From Gallionellaceae bacterium (GTDB taxonomy: Bacteria > Pseudomonadota > Gammaproteobacteria > Burkholderiales > Gallionellaceae): DNA of 43,276 bases. The first letter of the stretch is position 1, and each line of letters opens with the position of its first letter. Below, piece after piece: positions 33,960 through 42,400 of this stretch. The DNA is taken from assembly GCA_003445795.1 (NCBI GenBank), contig DMCN01000040.1, forward strand, positions 7,433-50,708. The letters are read 5' to 3'. The position numbers and the translations under genes are program-made. The notes under the pieces are model-generated. The model was given only the letters and a program-made list of their open reading frames with translations. It was not told the origin of the DNA and made no database searches.

Positions 33960-34717
33960 CAGAGTTTTGGAGAGAGTTCGTCGGCCAGGGCTTGCGCGGC
34001 CCTGAAGTCCAGCGTGCCTTCGTAGATGGCACGACCGGTGATCGCACCGGTGATGCCCTCGGAGCGCACAGCGCACAGCGCGCGCACATCATCCAGATTG
34101 GTGATGCCGCCGCTGGCGATGACCGGCACATGCAATGGCCGCGCCAGATCGACAGTCGCTTCGATGTTCACGCCGCTCATCATGCCGTCGCGGCCGATGT
34201 CGGTGTAGATGATCGCTTCCACGCCGTAGCCCTCGAAACGCTGCGCCAGATCGGCGACATCGTGCCCGGTGAGCTTCGACCAGCCGTCCACCGCCACCTT
34301 GCCGCCTTTGGCATCCAGACCGACCATGATGTGGCCGGGGAACGCGTCACAGGCTTCGTGCAGGAAGCCGGGCACTTTCACCGCAGCGGTGCCGATGATG
34401 ACGTAAGAGATGCCCAGGTCGAGATAGCGCTCGATGGTCTCCAGATCGCGGATACCGCCGCCCAGTTGCACCGGGATATCGCTACCGACCGCCTCGATGA
34501 TGCTCTTCACGGCGGCTTCGTTCTTGGGTTTGCCGGCAAAGGCACCGTTCAGATCGACCAGGTGCAGACGGCGTGCGCCCTGTGCCAGCCAGTGTTTGGC
34601 CATCGCGGCCGGGTCGTCGGAGAACACGGTCGCGCCCTCCATCACGCCCTGGCGCAGGCGCACGCATTGGCCGTCTTTCAGATCGATGGCGGGAATGATC
34701 AGCGTTTTAGTATCCAT
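33959..34717 (-). CDS. hisA: ProFAR isomerase
   Basis: Phosphoribosylformimino-5-aminoimidazole carboxamide ribotide isomerase, fourth step of histidine synthesis; a TIM barrel paralogous to HisF. 252 residues: IIPAIDLKDGQCVRLRQG with catalytic Asp, LHLVDLNGAFAG, PVQLGGGIRDLETI, and IYTDIGRDGMMSG with the second Asp. The ATG at 34717 fits the conserved N terminus; a longer in-frame reading upstream is hisH in another frame. Confidence 0.98.
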   Translation of the reverse strand: MDTKTLIIPAIDLKDGQCVRLRQGVMEGATVFSDDPAAMAKHWLAQGARRLHLVDLNGAFAGKPKNEAAVKSIIEAVGSDIPVQLGGGIRDLETIERYLDLGISYVIIGTAAVKVPGFLHEACDAFPGHIMVGLDAKGGKVAVDGWSKLTGHDVADLAQRFEGYGVEAIIYTDIGRDGMMSGVNIEATVDLARPLHVPVIASGGITNLDDVRALCAVRSEGITGAITGRAIYEGTLDFRAAQALADELSPKL

Positions 34718-34727
34718 GATTTGGGTG

Positions 34728-35366
34728 TCAGGCAGGATTCCAGTTGATGAAATTTTGCAGCAGCTGTAAACCGGCTGCCGCACTCTTTTCCGGGTGGAAC
34801 TGAACAGCGAACAAGTTATCACGCGCCGCCGCACAGACAAAGGGCTGCGGGTAGTCGCTGGTGGCCTGCACCAGAGCCGTATCGCTTGGTTGCACGTGGT
34901 AGCTGTGCACGAAGTAGAAGCGCGCGTCCTGGGCGATGCCTGCCCAGAGAGGATGGTCGCCGTGATGCACCTGGTTCCAGCCCATGTGCGGCACCTTTAA
35001 TTTGTTGCCTTGCGCATCGTGCAGACCGGAGGCGAAGCGTTTGACCGGCCCCTGAAACAGACCGAGACATGGCGTATCGCCCTCCTCGCTGTGCTCGAAC
35101 AGCACTTGCAGCCCCATGCAGATACCCAGGAAGGGTTTACCCTCGCTGACAACACCGGCGATTACCCGGTCGAGGTGGCGGGCGCGGATCTCGCGCATGC
35201 AGTCGGGTGCAGCCCCTTGGCCGGGGAATACCACCCTCGCGGCAGAGGCGATCACGTCGGGCTCGCCCGTCACGATGATGTTTGCGCCCGGCGCGACCTT
35301 GCGCACGGCCTGCTGCACCGAGCGCAAATTGCCCATACCGTAATCAACGACTGCGATATCAACCAT
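34728..35366 (-). CDS. hisH: Imidazole glycerol phosphate synthase, glutaminase subunit
   Basis: 212-residue class I glutamine amidotransferase that feeds ammonia to HisF. The nucleophile Cys is in FLGICMGLQVLF, with His/Glu in VQFHPEKS near the C terminus, and the N terminus is VVDYGMGNLRSV. Normal length; 10 bases before hisA and nine after hisB. Confidence 0.97.
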   Translation of the reverse strand: MVDIAVVDYGMGNLRSVQQAVRKVAPGANIIVTGEPDVIASAARVVFPGQGAAPDCMREIRARHLDRVIAGVVSEGKPFLGICMGLQVLFEHSEEGDTPCLGLFQGPVKRFASGLHDAQGNKLKVPHMGWNQVHHGDHPLWAGIAQDARFYFVHSYHVQPSDTALVQATSDYPQPFVCAAARDNLFAVQFHPEKSAAAGLQLLQNFINWNPA

Positions 35367-35375
35367 GATGAGACG

Positions 35376-35963
35376 TTATAACGTTCCCTTGGTGGAAGGC
35401 ATGACACCGGCCATGCGCGGATCCAGCTCCAGCGCGACGCGCAGGGCGCGACCGAATGCCTTGAAGATGGTCTCGGCCTGGTGGTGGGCGTTGTCGCCAG
35501 CCAGATTGTCGATGTGCAGCGTCACCAGAGCGTGATTGACGAAGCCCTGGAAGAATTCGCGAATGAGGTCGACTTCGAACTCGCCCACGTTGGAGCGCAC
35601 GAACTCGGCATTGAACACCAGCCCCGGACGCCCGGAGATGTCCAACACCACGCGCGACAGCGCCTCGTCCAGCGGCACGTAGGCGTGGCCGTAGCGGCGC
35701 AGCCCCTTCTTGTCTCCGATGGCCTGGGTGAACGCCTGTCCCAATGTGATGCCGATGTCTTCCACGGTGTGGTGTGCATCGATGTGCAGATCACCCTTGG
35801 CATTGATGTCCAGATCGAGCAAACCGTGACGCGCTATCTGGTCCAGCATGTGCTCGAGGAAAGGCAGGCCGGTATCCAGCTTGACCTTGCCCGTGCCATC
35901 CAAGTTCAGCTCGACGCTGATCTTGGTCTCGAGGGTATTGCGACTGACTTTTGCGCTGCGCAT
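35376..35963 (-). CDS. hisB: Imidazoleglycerol-phosphate dehydratase
   Basis: Monofunctional IGPD of 195 residues, sixth step of histidine synthesis. Manganese motifs DAHHTVEDIGITLGQA (about 67-82) and the second HHQAETIFKAFGRAL near 165-180, plus GLPFLEHMLDQIARHG. No phosphatase domain is fused, unlike the enterobacterial HisB. Short gap to hisC upstream. Confidence 0.97.
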   Translation of the reverse strand: MRSAKVSRNTLETKISVELNLDGTGKVKLDTGLPFLEHMLDQIARHGLLDLDINAKGDLHIDAHHTVEDIGITLGQAFTQAIGDKKGLRRYGHAYVPLDEALSRVVLDISGRPGLVFNAEFVRSNVGEFEVDLIREFFQGFVNHALVTLHIDNLAGDNAHHQAETIFKAFGRALRVALELDPRMAGVMPSTKGTL

Positions 35964-35971
35964 GGTTCGCC

Positions 35972-37066
35972 TTATGCGAGTTGGTTAATGGTGTCCTGCA
36001 ATGCGGACAGGAACTGTGCATTTTCCTGCTTCGTCCCCACCGTGACGCGCAGGCAATCGGCCAATGCCGGATGTCCGCCGTCGAGGTTCTTGATCAGCAC
36101 CCCGCGCTGTTTCAGCCCCTCGAATATCTGCGCGGCTTTGGCCACGCGGAACAGGATGAAGTTGGCTTCGCTGGAATACGTGCGCACCCCGACGACCGAG
36201 TTCAGCGCCGCCAGCATCCTTGCCCGTTCCTGCCGGATGCTTTCGGCCTGCGCCAGCAACACATCGTGGTGTTCCAGCAGCTTCGCCGCAACCAGCTGCG
36301 GCAGCACGCCCACATTATACGGTAAGCGCAGCTTTTCCAACTGGCTCAACCAGGCTGCCGAACCGGCCAGGAAGCCAAGCCGCAGGCCAGCCATGCCCAG
36401 CTTGGAGAAGGTGCGCATCACCAGCAGATTATCGTAGTGCGCCAGATGCGGGATGAAGCTGTCGCGGGCGAAGGCGTAATAGGCCTCGTCCACCACCACC
36501 AACCCGGGAGCGGCCTCGATGATCTTCTTGAGCGAGTAAGAATCGAACAGATTACCGGTCGGATTGTTGGGATAGGCCAGTAAGATCAGCGCGGGTTGTT
36601 CGCGCTTGATCGTTTCCAGCATCGCCTGCAGGTCGATCGAGAAATCCTTGTCCAGCGGCACGCCGACATAGCGCATGCCGACAAAGGTGGCGATCATCCG
36701 GTACATGACGAACGAGGGCTCGACGCTCAGCAGCACCGCGTCCGGCCTGGCAACGGCCAGCGCCAGCAACTGGATGATCTCGTCGGAACCGTTGCCGAGC
36801 AGGACTTCCATGCCGGCCGGCAGCCCGCTCACGCGGGCGATCGCGGCCTTGAGTTGCTGCGCGGCGGCATCGGGATAACGGTTGATGGCAGCGTCCGCCA
36901 CCAGCCGCGCGATCTCGTCGCGCAGACTTTGCGGCAGCAGGTGGGGGTTCTCCATCGCGTCGAGCTTGACCATGCCGGCGGCAGGGGGAACATGATAGGC
37001 ATGCAGCGCCAGTATCTCTGGTCGGATCAGACGCTCTGGCGTGATGGCGTTGCTGGCGGAAGGCAT
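35972..37066 (-). CDS. hisC: Histidinol-phosphate aminotransferase
   Basis: PLP aminotransferase (fold type I), seventh step of histidine synthesis. 364 residues: LDAMENPH near 33-40, NGSDEIIQLL, YPNNPTGN, VVDEAYYAF and the Schiff-base lysine K222 in MRTFSKLGMAGLRLG. First his gene of this operon in the window; hisG and hisD are not upstream. TAGAAT at 37099-37094 on the minus strand is a possible -10. Confidence 0.96.
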   Translation of the reverse strand: MPSASNAITPERLIRPEILALHAYHVPPAAGMVKLDAMENPHLLPQSLRDEIARLVADAAINRYPDAAAQQLKAAIARVSGLPAGMEVLLGNGSDEIIQLLALAVARPDAVLLSVEPSFVMYRMIATFVGMRYVGVPLDKDFSIDLQAMLETIKREQPALILLAYPNNPTGNLFDSYSLKKIIEAAPGLVVVDEAYYAFARDSFIPHLAHYDNLLVMRTFSKLGMAGLRLGFLAGSAAWLSQLEKLRLPYNVGVLPQLVAAKLLEHHDVLLAQAESIRQERARMLAALNSVVGVRTYSSEANFILFRVAKAAQIFEGLKQRGVLIKNLDGGHPALADCLRVTVGTKQENAQFLSALQDTINQLA

Positions 37067-37114
37067 GATGAAAAAGTTTCAGTGACGGCCGGCATTCTAC
37101 CGCAAACTCCCGCC

Positions 37115-37143
37115 TAGTGCGGGACGGCAACGGCGCATATAAT
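37115..37143 (+). promoter_or_regulatory. Candidate promoter of the histidine kinase gene
   Basis: Consensus -10 TATAAT at 37138-37143 followed by CCG, 26 bases before the ATG. No good -35 is seen at the expected place (TAGTGC, 17-base spacing). A 5-bp inverted repeat CCCGC-CTAGT-GCGGG (37109-37123) overlaps the -35 area and may be a regulator site. Confidence 0.45.
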
Positions 37144-37169
37144 CCGAAAAATAAGTACGGAAAACCAGA

Positions 37170-38681
37170 ATGACTGCCAAGAAACTTAGCGTATTGCTGG
37201 TCGAGTCTTCGAATGCTGATGCGCAGCATACCTTGAGCAAACTGACCCTGGCCGGTTATGAGCTCAAGCACCGGAGAGTGGATAGCGCCAAAGCAATGAG
37301 AACCGCGCTGTCCGCAAATCAGTTCGATGTGGTGCTGTGCAGCTACGACCCTCCCGGCTTCGGCGGCCTGCCCGCGCTCGAACTGATGCAGCAAAGTGGC
37401 GTCGACATCCCGTTCCTGTTCCTTTCCCACGACCTGCGCGAAGAGACCATCATCCATGCCATGCACCATGGCGCGGACGACTATATCTTCAAGGGCAGCC
37501 TGAACCGTCTCTCCCCGGCCATCGAGCACAACCTGCGGGAAGCACGTATCCGCCAGGAACACCGCGCCGCGCAACTCGCGCTGCAGGAGAACCAGACACG
37601 GCTGCACGCCTTCATCGCCGACCTGCCGGGCATGGCTTACCAGATGCTGCTGCACGACGACGGCGGCGTAAACTTCCCCTACGTCAGCGAGGGCTGCCAG
37701 TCGCTGCTCGGCATCACCCCGCAGGACCTCACCCATGTTGCCTCGCTGTTCGAGGCACTGCTGCACCCGGAGGATTTCGCCTCCTACCAGTTGAGCATGC
37801 ATGCCTCTGCCAGAGAGCTTTCGTTCTGGAACTGGGAGGGGCGCATCCTCACCATGCCCGACAACCAGACCAAGTGGATCAACCTGCGCTGCAGCCCGCG
37901 CCGCACCGAACAGGGCGTGCAATGGGAAGGCATCATTTTCAACATCACGCAGAGCAAGCTGGCCGAACTCGAGATCAAACATTCCAAGGTGCAGTTGCAG
38001 GAGCTCTCCTCGCATATCCAGGACGTGCGCGAACAAGAGCGCATCGCCATCGCGCGCGAAGTGCATGACGACATGGGCAGCACGCTCACCGCCATCAAGC
38101 TGGATATCGCCTGGCTGGCCGGACGTCTCGCCGACCACCCCGTACTCCAGGAAAAGGCCAGGAACATCGAAGCGCTGGTGGACAAATGCACCACGGCCGC
38201 GGGCAACATCTCGCGCAGCCTGCGCCCCAGTGTGCTGGACACTTTCGGCGTCATCGCTGCGATAGAGATGGAAGCGGATGAATTCGAACAGCGCACCGGC
38301 ATCTCCTGCATCGTCGAGCACGGAGCGGAGATCGCCGAGGTCCCGCCGGACATCTCCATCGCCATGTTCCGCATCTTCCAGGAGACACTGGCCAATATCA
38401 CCAAACACTCCCAGGCCAGCGAAGTCGAAGTGCGGATACAAGACCTCGACGGCATCCTCGAACTTGCAGTACGCGACAACGGGCGCGGCATCAGCGCGAA
38501 CGACCGCACCAAACCACGTTCTTTCGGCTTACGCGGCATCCGCGAACGGGTAGAATACTTCGGCGGCAGGGTCACCATAGACGGCCTCCCGGGCAAGGGG
38601 ACCCGGGTGCGCGTGTTCATCCCGCGCGAAGCCGGACGACCCGATTCGGAAGACCTGCTGGCACAACAGAACCTGTTCTGA
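37170..38681 (+). CDS. NarL-type hybrid histidine kinase with degenerate receiver and PAS
   Basis: Soluble sensor kinase, 503 residues, no membrane segment. Order: receiver-like domain (about 5-123), PAS domain (about 138-265), HisKA_3 dimerisation/phosphoacceptor helix with H299 in REVHDDMGSTL, and HATPase_c (about 380-490, DNGRGI, FGLRGIRERV). In the receiver the phospho-acceptor Asp position is Ser58 (VVLCSYDPPG), and one of the N-terminal acidic pair is Ser13 (VESS), while the Lys of DDYIFKG is kept; so it probably cannot be phosphorylated in the usual way and acts as a fixed binding or sensory module. The NarL-type regulator gene follows after 12 bases and is the obvious partner. Confidence 0.92.
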   Translation: MTAKKLSVLLVESSNADAQHTLSKLTLAGYELKHRRVDSAKAMRTALSANQFDVVLCSYDPPGFGGLPALELMQQSGVDIPFLFLSHDLREETIIHAMHHGADDYIFKGSLNRLSPAIEHNLREARIRQEHRAAQLALQENQTRLHAFIADLPGMAYQMLLHDDGGVNFPYVSEGCQSLLGITPQDLTHVASLFEALLHPEDFASYQLSMHASARELSFWNWEGRILTMPDNQTKWINLRCSPRRTEQGVQWEGIIFNITQSKLAELEIKHSKVQLQELSSHIQDVREQERIAIAREVHDDMGSTLTAIKLDIAWLAGRLADHPVLQEKARNIEALVDKCTTAAGNISRSLRPSVLDTFGVIAAIEMEADEFEQRTGISCIVEHGAEIAEVPPDISIAMFRIFQETLANITKHSQASEVEVRIQDLDGILELAVRDNGRGISANDRTKPRSFGLRGIRERVEYFGGRVTIDGLPGKGTRVRVFIPREAGRPDSEDLLAQQNLF

Positions 38682-38693
38682 GAACGATACCGA

Positions 38694-39326
38694 ATGATCA
38701 AAGTACTGATAGCCGACGATCACGCACTCATCCGCAAGGGCCTCAAGCAGCTGCTGGATGACACCGACGACATGCGCATGACCGGCGAGGCAGAGAACGG
38801 CATGCAGGCCATTCGCATGGTGGACGAGTCGGCCTTCGACGTGGTGCTGCTCGATATCAGCATGCCGGACAAGCACGGCATCGACGTGCTCAAACAGATC
38901 AAGGCGAACCACCCGCAACTGCCGGTACTGATGCTCAGCATGCATCCGGAAGAGCAATACGCGCTGCGCTCCATGAAATCCGGCGCCGCCGGTTACCTCA
39001 ACAAGCAGAGCGCCCCGGTACAGCTGGTCACCGCCATCCGCCAGGTCGCCAGTGGCAAGAAATACATCAGCACCGAACTGGCCGAGCAACTGGCCAATGG
39101 CCTGTCGCAGGGTTACCAGGAGTTGCTGCACCAGACCCTCTCCAACCGCGAATACCAGACCCTGTGCCTGATGGCATCGGGCAAAAAACTCAGCGAGATG
39201 GCGGACATCATGTCGCTCAGCCCGAAGACGGTCAGCGTGTACCGCTCGCGCCTGCTGGAGAAGATGAAGCTGAAGAACAACGCCGAAGCGATCCATTACG
39301 CCATCAGCAACCACCTGATCGAATGA
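38694..39326 (+). CDS. NarL/LuxR-family response regulator
   Basis: 210-residue two-domain regulator. The receiver (about 1-120) has the acidic pair D8/D9, phospho-acceptor D54 in VVLLDISMPD, and K in LNKQSAPVQLV; the C-terminal LuxR-type HTH (about 145-208: LSNREYQTLCLMASGKKL, MSLSPKTVSVYRSRLLEKM) binds DNA. Partner of the preceding kinase. The proximity to flagellar genes suggests, but does not prove, motility targets. Confidence 0.96.
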   Translation: MIKVLIADDHALIRKGLKQLLDDTDDMRMTGEAENGMQAIRMVDESAFDVVLLDISMPDKHGIDVLKQIKANHPQLPVLMLSMHPEEQYALRSMKSGAAGYLNKQSAPVQLVTAIRQVASGKKYISTELAEQLANGLSQGYQELLHQTLSNREYQTLCLMASGKKLSEMADIMSLSPKTVSVYRSRLLEKMKLKNNAEAIHYAISNHLIE

Positions 39327-39426
39327 CGCGCCGAAATTGGGGCGATAAACTGTCGCTATTCACCGCTTGATGAACGCAGCGCAACCGGATAATGCCCAGC
39401 ATGAACTCACCCTGTAACATCCGCCC

Positions 39427-41076
39427 ATGAACAAAACCAAGAATCCTTCGGACATCGCCCGCGAAACCCTGATCGCGCTCGCCTCGCGCAAACTCGCCCC
39501 GACGCCGGAGAACTATGCCCAGATGTACCACGAGATCGGCGGCGAAGGCGGTGCGGAAGACACCGGCGCGACGACCAGCAAAGGCAAACTCGTTCCGGCC
39601 TGGTCTGAGTTGATCCGCGACCTGCTGCGCCAACTGGAGATCCAGCACAAGGGCATCACCGTCACGCGCAAGAAAGAGGGCGTGGAAACCGTGCTGAGCC
39701 GCTTCGCCAACGATCCCGAGGTACTGTTTGGCAAGCTGCAGAACCTGATGCGCTCCTGGTCCACCGCACCCACCGTCGAAAATCCCGGGGATATGGTCAC
39801 CGCGATCGCGCCGGCAGTGCCAGCCCGCAGCGCCGGCACCGCCGTACCGGTCGCTGGCGCGGAAACCCCGACCGCCGACAACCGCGAGATGCTGAACCAG
39901 TTGCGCGAACTGCTGGCGCAGACGCTGGAAAACACCCTTTCCGACCAGCCTGAACTGGGCGGCGAGATACAGACCCTGCTGGCACTGGTCCGCGCCACCG
40001 ACAACAACGACCGCCTCAACGACCTCGCCAAGCAATTGCGCCAGTTCTGGCTGAAACTGGAACTGCGCGGCGGCGACAAGGCCAAGATACAGGAAGGTCT
40101 GGTGCGCCTGCTCCGCCTGCTGATCGAGAACGTCAGCGAGATGGTGGAAGACGACAAATGGCTGCACGGCCAGATTGCCGCGCTGCAGGAGATCGTCACC
40201 AAGCCGCTGGACCGGCGCGCCATCGCCGACGCCGAGCGCAGCCTGCGCGATGCCGTGATCAAACAGGGCACGCTCAAGCAGAGCCTGACCGATGCCAAAG
40301 CGACCCTGAAGAGCCTGATGACCACCTTTATCGACCGTCTCGGCGAACTGACCGCCAGCACCGGCGAATACCACAACAAGATCGAGGGCTACAGCCAGAA
40401 GATCGGCAAGGCCGACAACATCGCCGAACTCGGCCACATCCTCAAGGACGTGATGCAGGACACACGTGTCATTCAGGCCAGCGCCTTGCGTTCGCACGAG
40501 GAACTGCTGCTGCACAAGAAGGAAGCCGATGCCGCCGAAGCGCGCATCCGCGAACTGGAGCATGAACTGGAAGAAGTCAGCGAACTGGTGCGCGAAGACC
40601 AGCTCACCGGCGCCCTCAACCGGCGCGGACTGGATGAAGCCATCGACAAGGAACTGAAGCGTGCTGACCGCAGCCAGGCCCCGGTCAGCGTCGCCCTGCT
40701 CGACATCGACAACTTCAAACACCTGAACGACTCGCTCGGCCACCAGGCCGGCGACCTCGCCCTCAAACACCTCACAAAAGTGATTAAAGAAACCCTGCGT
40801 CCTGCCGATACAGTAGGTCGCTACGGCGGTGAGGAGTTCCTCATCGTCCTGCCGGACACCGATCTGAACGCGGCGGTCGAAGCGATGCAGCGCCTGCAAC
40901 GCGATCTGACCAAGAAGTTCTTTCTGCACAACAACGAACGTGTCCTGGTCACCTTCAGCGCCGGAGTCGCCCTGCGCGGTGCCGAAGAAGATGCCGACGA
41001 CCTCGTCGGCCGTGCCGACAAGGCCATGTACAAGGCCAAACAGACCGGCAAAAACCGGGTGGTGGCGTCAGAATGA
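39427..41076 (+). CDS. Diguanylate cyclase with GGEEF domain and I-site
   Basis: 549-residue cytoplasmic protein. The N-terminal 380 residues are largely helical with coiled-coil stretches (about 240-390) and no recognised sensor domain; a Pro/Ala-rich linker lies near 120-150. The C-terminal GGDEF domain (about 390-549) has the active signature RYGGEEF with GGEEF at 467-471 and an RxxD inhibitory site (R458-D461, RPAD) exactly five residues upstream, so it should synthesise c-di-GMP and be product-inhibited. No EAL domain. Lies between the two-component pair and the flagellin gene. Confidence 0.93.
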   Translation: MNKTKNPSDIARETLIALASRKLAPTPENYAQMYHEIGGEGGAEDTGATTSKGKLVPAWSELIRDLLRQLEIQHKGITVTRKKEGVETVLSRFANDPEVLFGKLQNLMRSWSTAPTVENPGDMVTAIAPAVPARSAGTAVPVAGAETPTADNREMLNQLRELLAQTLENTLSDQPELGGEIQTLLALVRATDNNDRLNDLAKQLRQFWLKLELRGGDKAKIQEGLVRLLRLLIENVSEMVEDDKWLHGQIAALQEIVTKPLDRRAIADAERSLRDAVIKQGTLKQSLTDAKATLKSLMTTFIDRLGELTASTGEYHNKIEGYSQKIGKADNIAELGHILKDVMQDTRVIQASALRSHEELLLHKKEADAAEARIRELEHELEEVSELVREDQLTGALNRRGLDEAIDKELKRADRSQAPVSVALLDIDNFKHLNDSLGHQAGDLALKHLTKVIKETLRPADTVGRYGGEEFLIVLPDTDLNAAVEAMQRLQRDLTKKFFLHNNERVLVTFSAGVALRGAEEDADDLVGRADKAMYKAKQTGKNRVVASE

Positions 41077-41110
41077 TGTGTTTTCGTCCTGCTCAATTTT
41101 CATCCAGCGC

Positions 41111-41137
41111 TAAAGTTTTCCCGCAAAGCTCCGATAA
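41111..41137 (+). promoter_or_regulatory. Sigma-28 (FliA) promoter of flagellin gene
   Basis: TAAAGTTT (41111-41118), 11 bases, TCCGATAA (41130-41137). It matches the flagellar sigma-28 consensus TAAAGTTT-N11-GCCGATAA at all but one position. Transcription start expected near 41144. Confidence 0.88.
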
Positions 41138-41150
41138 CTGGTTCAACGGC

Positions 41151-41223
41151 GGTTGCTAAGCTTCATGAAACGGCAACCAAAGTAAGCGACCACAAGTCGC
41201 GAATGTGAACGAAGCTTAAGGAG
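41151..41223 (+). promoter_or_regulatory. Structured flagellin 5' leader
   Basis: Nested inverted repeats: TAAGCTTC (41157-41164) with GAAGCTTA (41211-41218), GGTTGC (41151-41156) with GCAACC (41173-41178), and GCGAC/GTCGC (41186-41190, 41196-41200). The 3' arm of the longest pair abuts the Shine-Dalgarno AAGGAG (41218-41223). Confidence 0.5.
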
Positions 41224-41230
41224 AACTAAA

Positions 41231-41947
41231 ATGGCACAAGTCATCAACACAAACGTCTCGGCCCTGTTCGGTGGAGCAGCCCTGAATAAATCCAACCTGG
41301 CCCTGCAAACTGCCATGGCACGCCTGTCTTCCGGCGTACGCATCAACACCGCCAAGGACGACGCCACCGGCATGGTGACAGCCAGCGGCTACGAAAGCAC
41401 AATGCGTGGCGCGGCTCAAGCTGCCCGCAACGCAAACGACGGTATTTCGACCGCACAGATCAACGACGGTTATCACCAACAGATTTATGAGAACCTGCAG
41501 CGCATGCGCGAAATCGCGGTTCAGTTGGGCGGTACAGCCTCAGGTGCGGAAACAACCGCGCTGGTCGCAGAGAACACCCGTATCTTGGGTTTGGCGACAG
41601 CAACCGGTGCCGTGGTGGTTAACTCCAACGGTGCAACTGTAACCGGCGTGGGCACTGTAGCCACACTGGGCGCAGGTCTGGCGATTTCCTCGATCGATGC
41701 AAACATCACCGCAGTGACCACAGCCCGTGCAACTTACGGTGCGGATATGGCGACCTTCCAGTCTGCCATTAACAACCTGCAGACACAGTCGGTGAATACC
41801 GCGGCCGCTTATAGCCGAGTGATGGATACCGACTATGCGATCGAAACCACAACCATGACCCGCAATATGATTCTGCAACAGGCAGGTACGGCGATGTTGG
41901 CACAAGCCAACCAGATCCCGAACAACGTCCTGACCTTGCTGCGTTAA
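41231..41947 (+). CDS. fliC: Flagellin, very short form
   Basis: Structural protein of the flagellar filament. 238 residues: conserved N-terminal D0/D1 (AQVINTNVSALFGGAALNKS; LSSGVRINTAKDDATGM) and C-terminal D0 (YSRVMDTDYAIETTTMTRNMILQQAGTAMLAQANQIPNNVLTLLR shape, shown here only in part by its ends TDYAIE and VLTLLR). Between them only about 100 residues remain, of low-complexity A/T/V/G composition, so domains D2 and D3 and part of D1 are missing compared with common flagellins of 270-500 residues. Conserved ends and sigma-28 promoter argue that it is functional. Confidence 0.94.
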   Translation: MAQVINTNVSALFGGAALNKSNLALQTAMARLSSGVRINTAKDDATGMVTASGYESTMRGAAQAARNANDGISTAQINDGYHQQIYENLQRMREIAVQLGGTASGAETTALVAENTRILGLATATGAVVVNSNGATVTGVGTVATLGAGLAISSIDANITAVTTARATYGADMATFQSAINNLQTQSVNTAAAYSRVMDTDYAIETTTMTRNMILQQAGTAMLAQANQIPNNVLTLLR

Positions 41948-41961
41948 AAGTAGCGTAGTAC

Positions 41962-41985
41962 CCCCAGCCGCCAAAACGGCTGGGG
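41962..41985 (+). terminator. Stem-loop after flagellin gene
   Basis: Nine-bp stem CCCCAGCCG/CGGCTGGGG with loop CCAAAA, followed only by TT. Probably a 3' stabiliser or partial terminator that allows lower flaG-fliD expression from the flagellin promoter. Confidence 0.6.
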
Positions 41986-42007
41986 TTGATGATTAAGGAG
42001 AGGCAAA

Positions 42008-42385
42008 ATGCTCATCCAGAACACAAGTAGCATGACACAGGCCCCAGCGCCTGCCGGGCTCGCCAGCAATGGCGGGCCTGTCAGCGTTCCGGTGCATGTG
42101 CAGGAAGCGCGTGCCGAGGTCAAACCGGCGGCGGCGGCGGTGCAACAGCCCACGCCCGCGCAACTGGAAAGCGAAGTCGGCAAGATCAATTCCGCCCTGC
42201 AGCGCAGCAACAAGAACCTTGAGCTGAGCATCAGCGTGGATGAGACCACCCGGAAGCAGGTGATCCGGCTGACCGACAAGGATACGGGCGATACGCTCAT
42301 GCAATATCCGTCAGAGGCCGTGCTGGCCATCGCGCGCAGTATTGACGAGTTCCAGCAAGGCATGCTGTTGAAACAGCAGGCATAA
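42008..42385 (+). CDS. flaG: FlaG family protein
   Basis: 125-residue FlaG, which in many bacteria influences filament length. N-terminal half is Pro/Ala/Val-rich and disordered; the C-terminal FlaG fold (about 58-125) has LSISVDETTRKQVIRLTDKDTGDTL cut by its characteristic IRLxDxxTGDxLxQYPSE pattern and an ending helix. AAGGAG lies about nine bases before the ATG. Between fliC and fliD, the usual place. Confidence 0.93.
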   Translation: MLIQNTSSMTQAPAPAGLASNGGPVSVPVHVQEARAEVKPAAAAVQQPTPAQLESEVGKINSALQRSNKNLELSISVDETTRKQVIRLTDKDTGDTLMQYPSEAVLAIARSIDEFQQGMLLKQQA

Positions 42386-42400
42386 GAGGGAGATCGCATC

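Noticed and set aside
35864..35879. 16-base match (GCAGGCCGGTATCCAG) to the 29-bp repeat arm
   Set aside because: It lies inside hisB and encodes the conserved segment LDTGLP; the rest of the arm and the inverted partner are missing, so it is a chance match.
36552..38441. 629-codon minus-strand frame crossing hisC and the kinase gene
   Set aside because: It runs through two well-supported genes on different strands and has no family signature.
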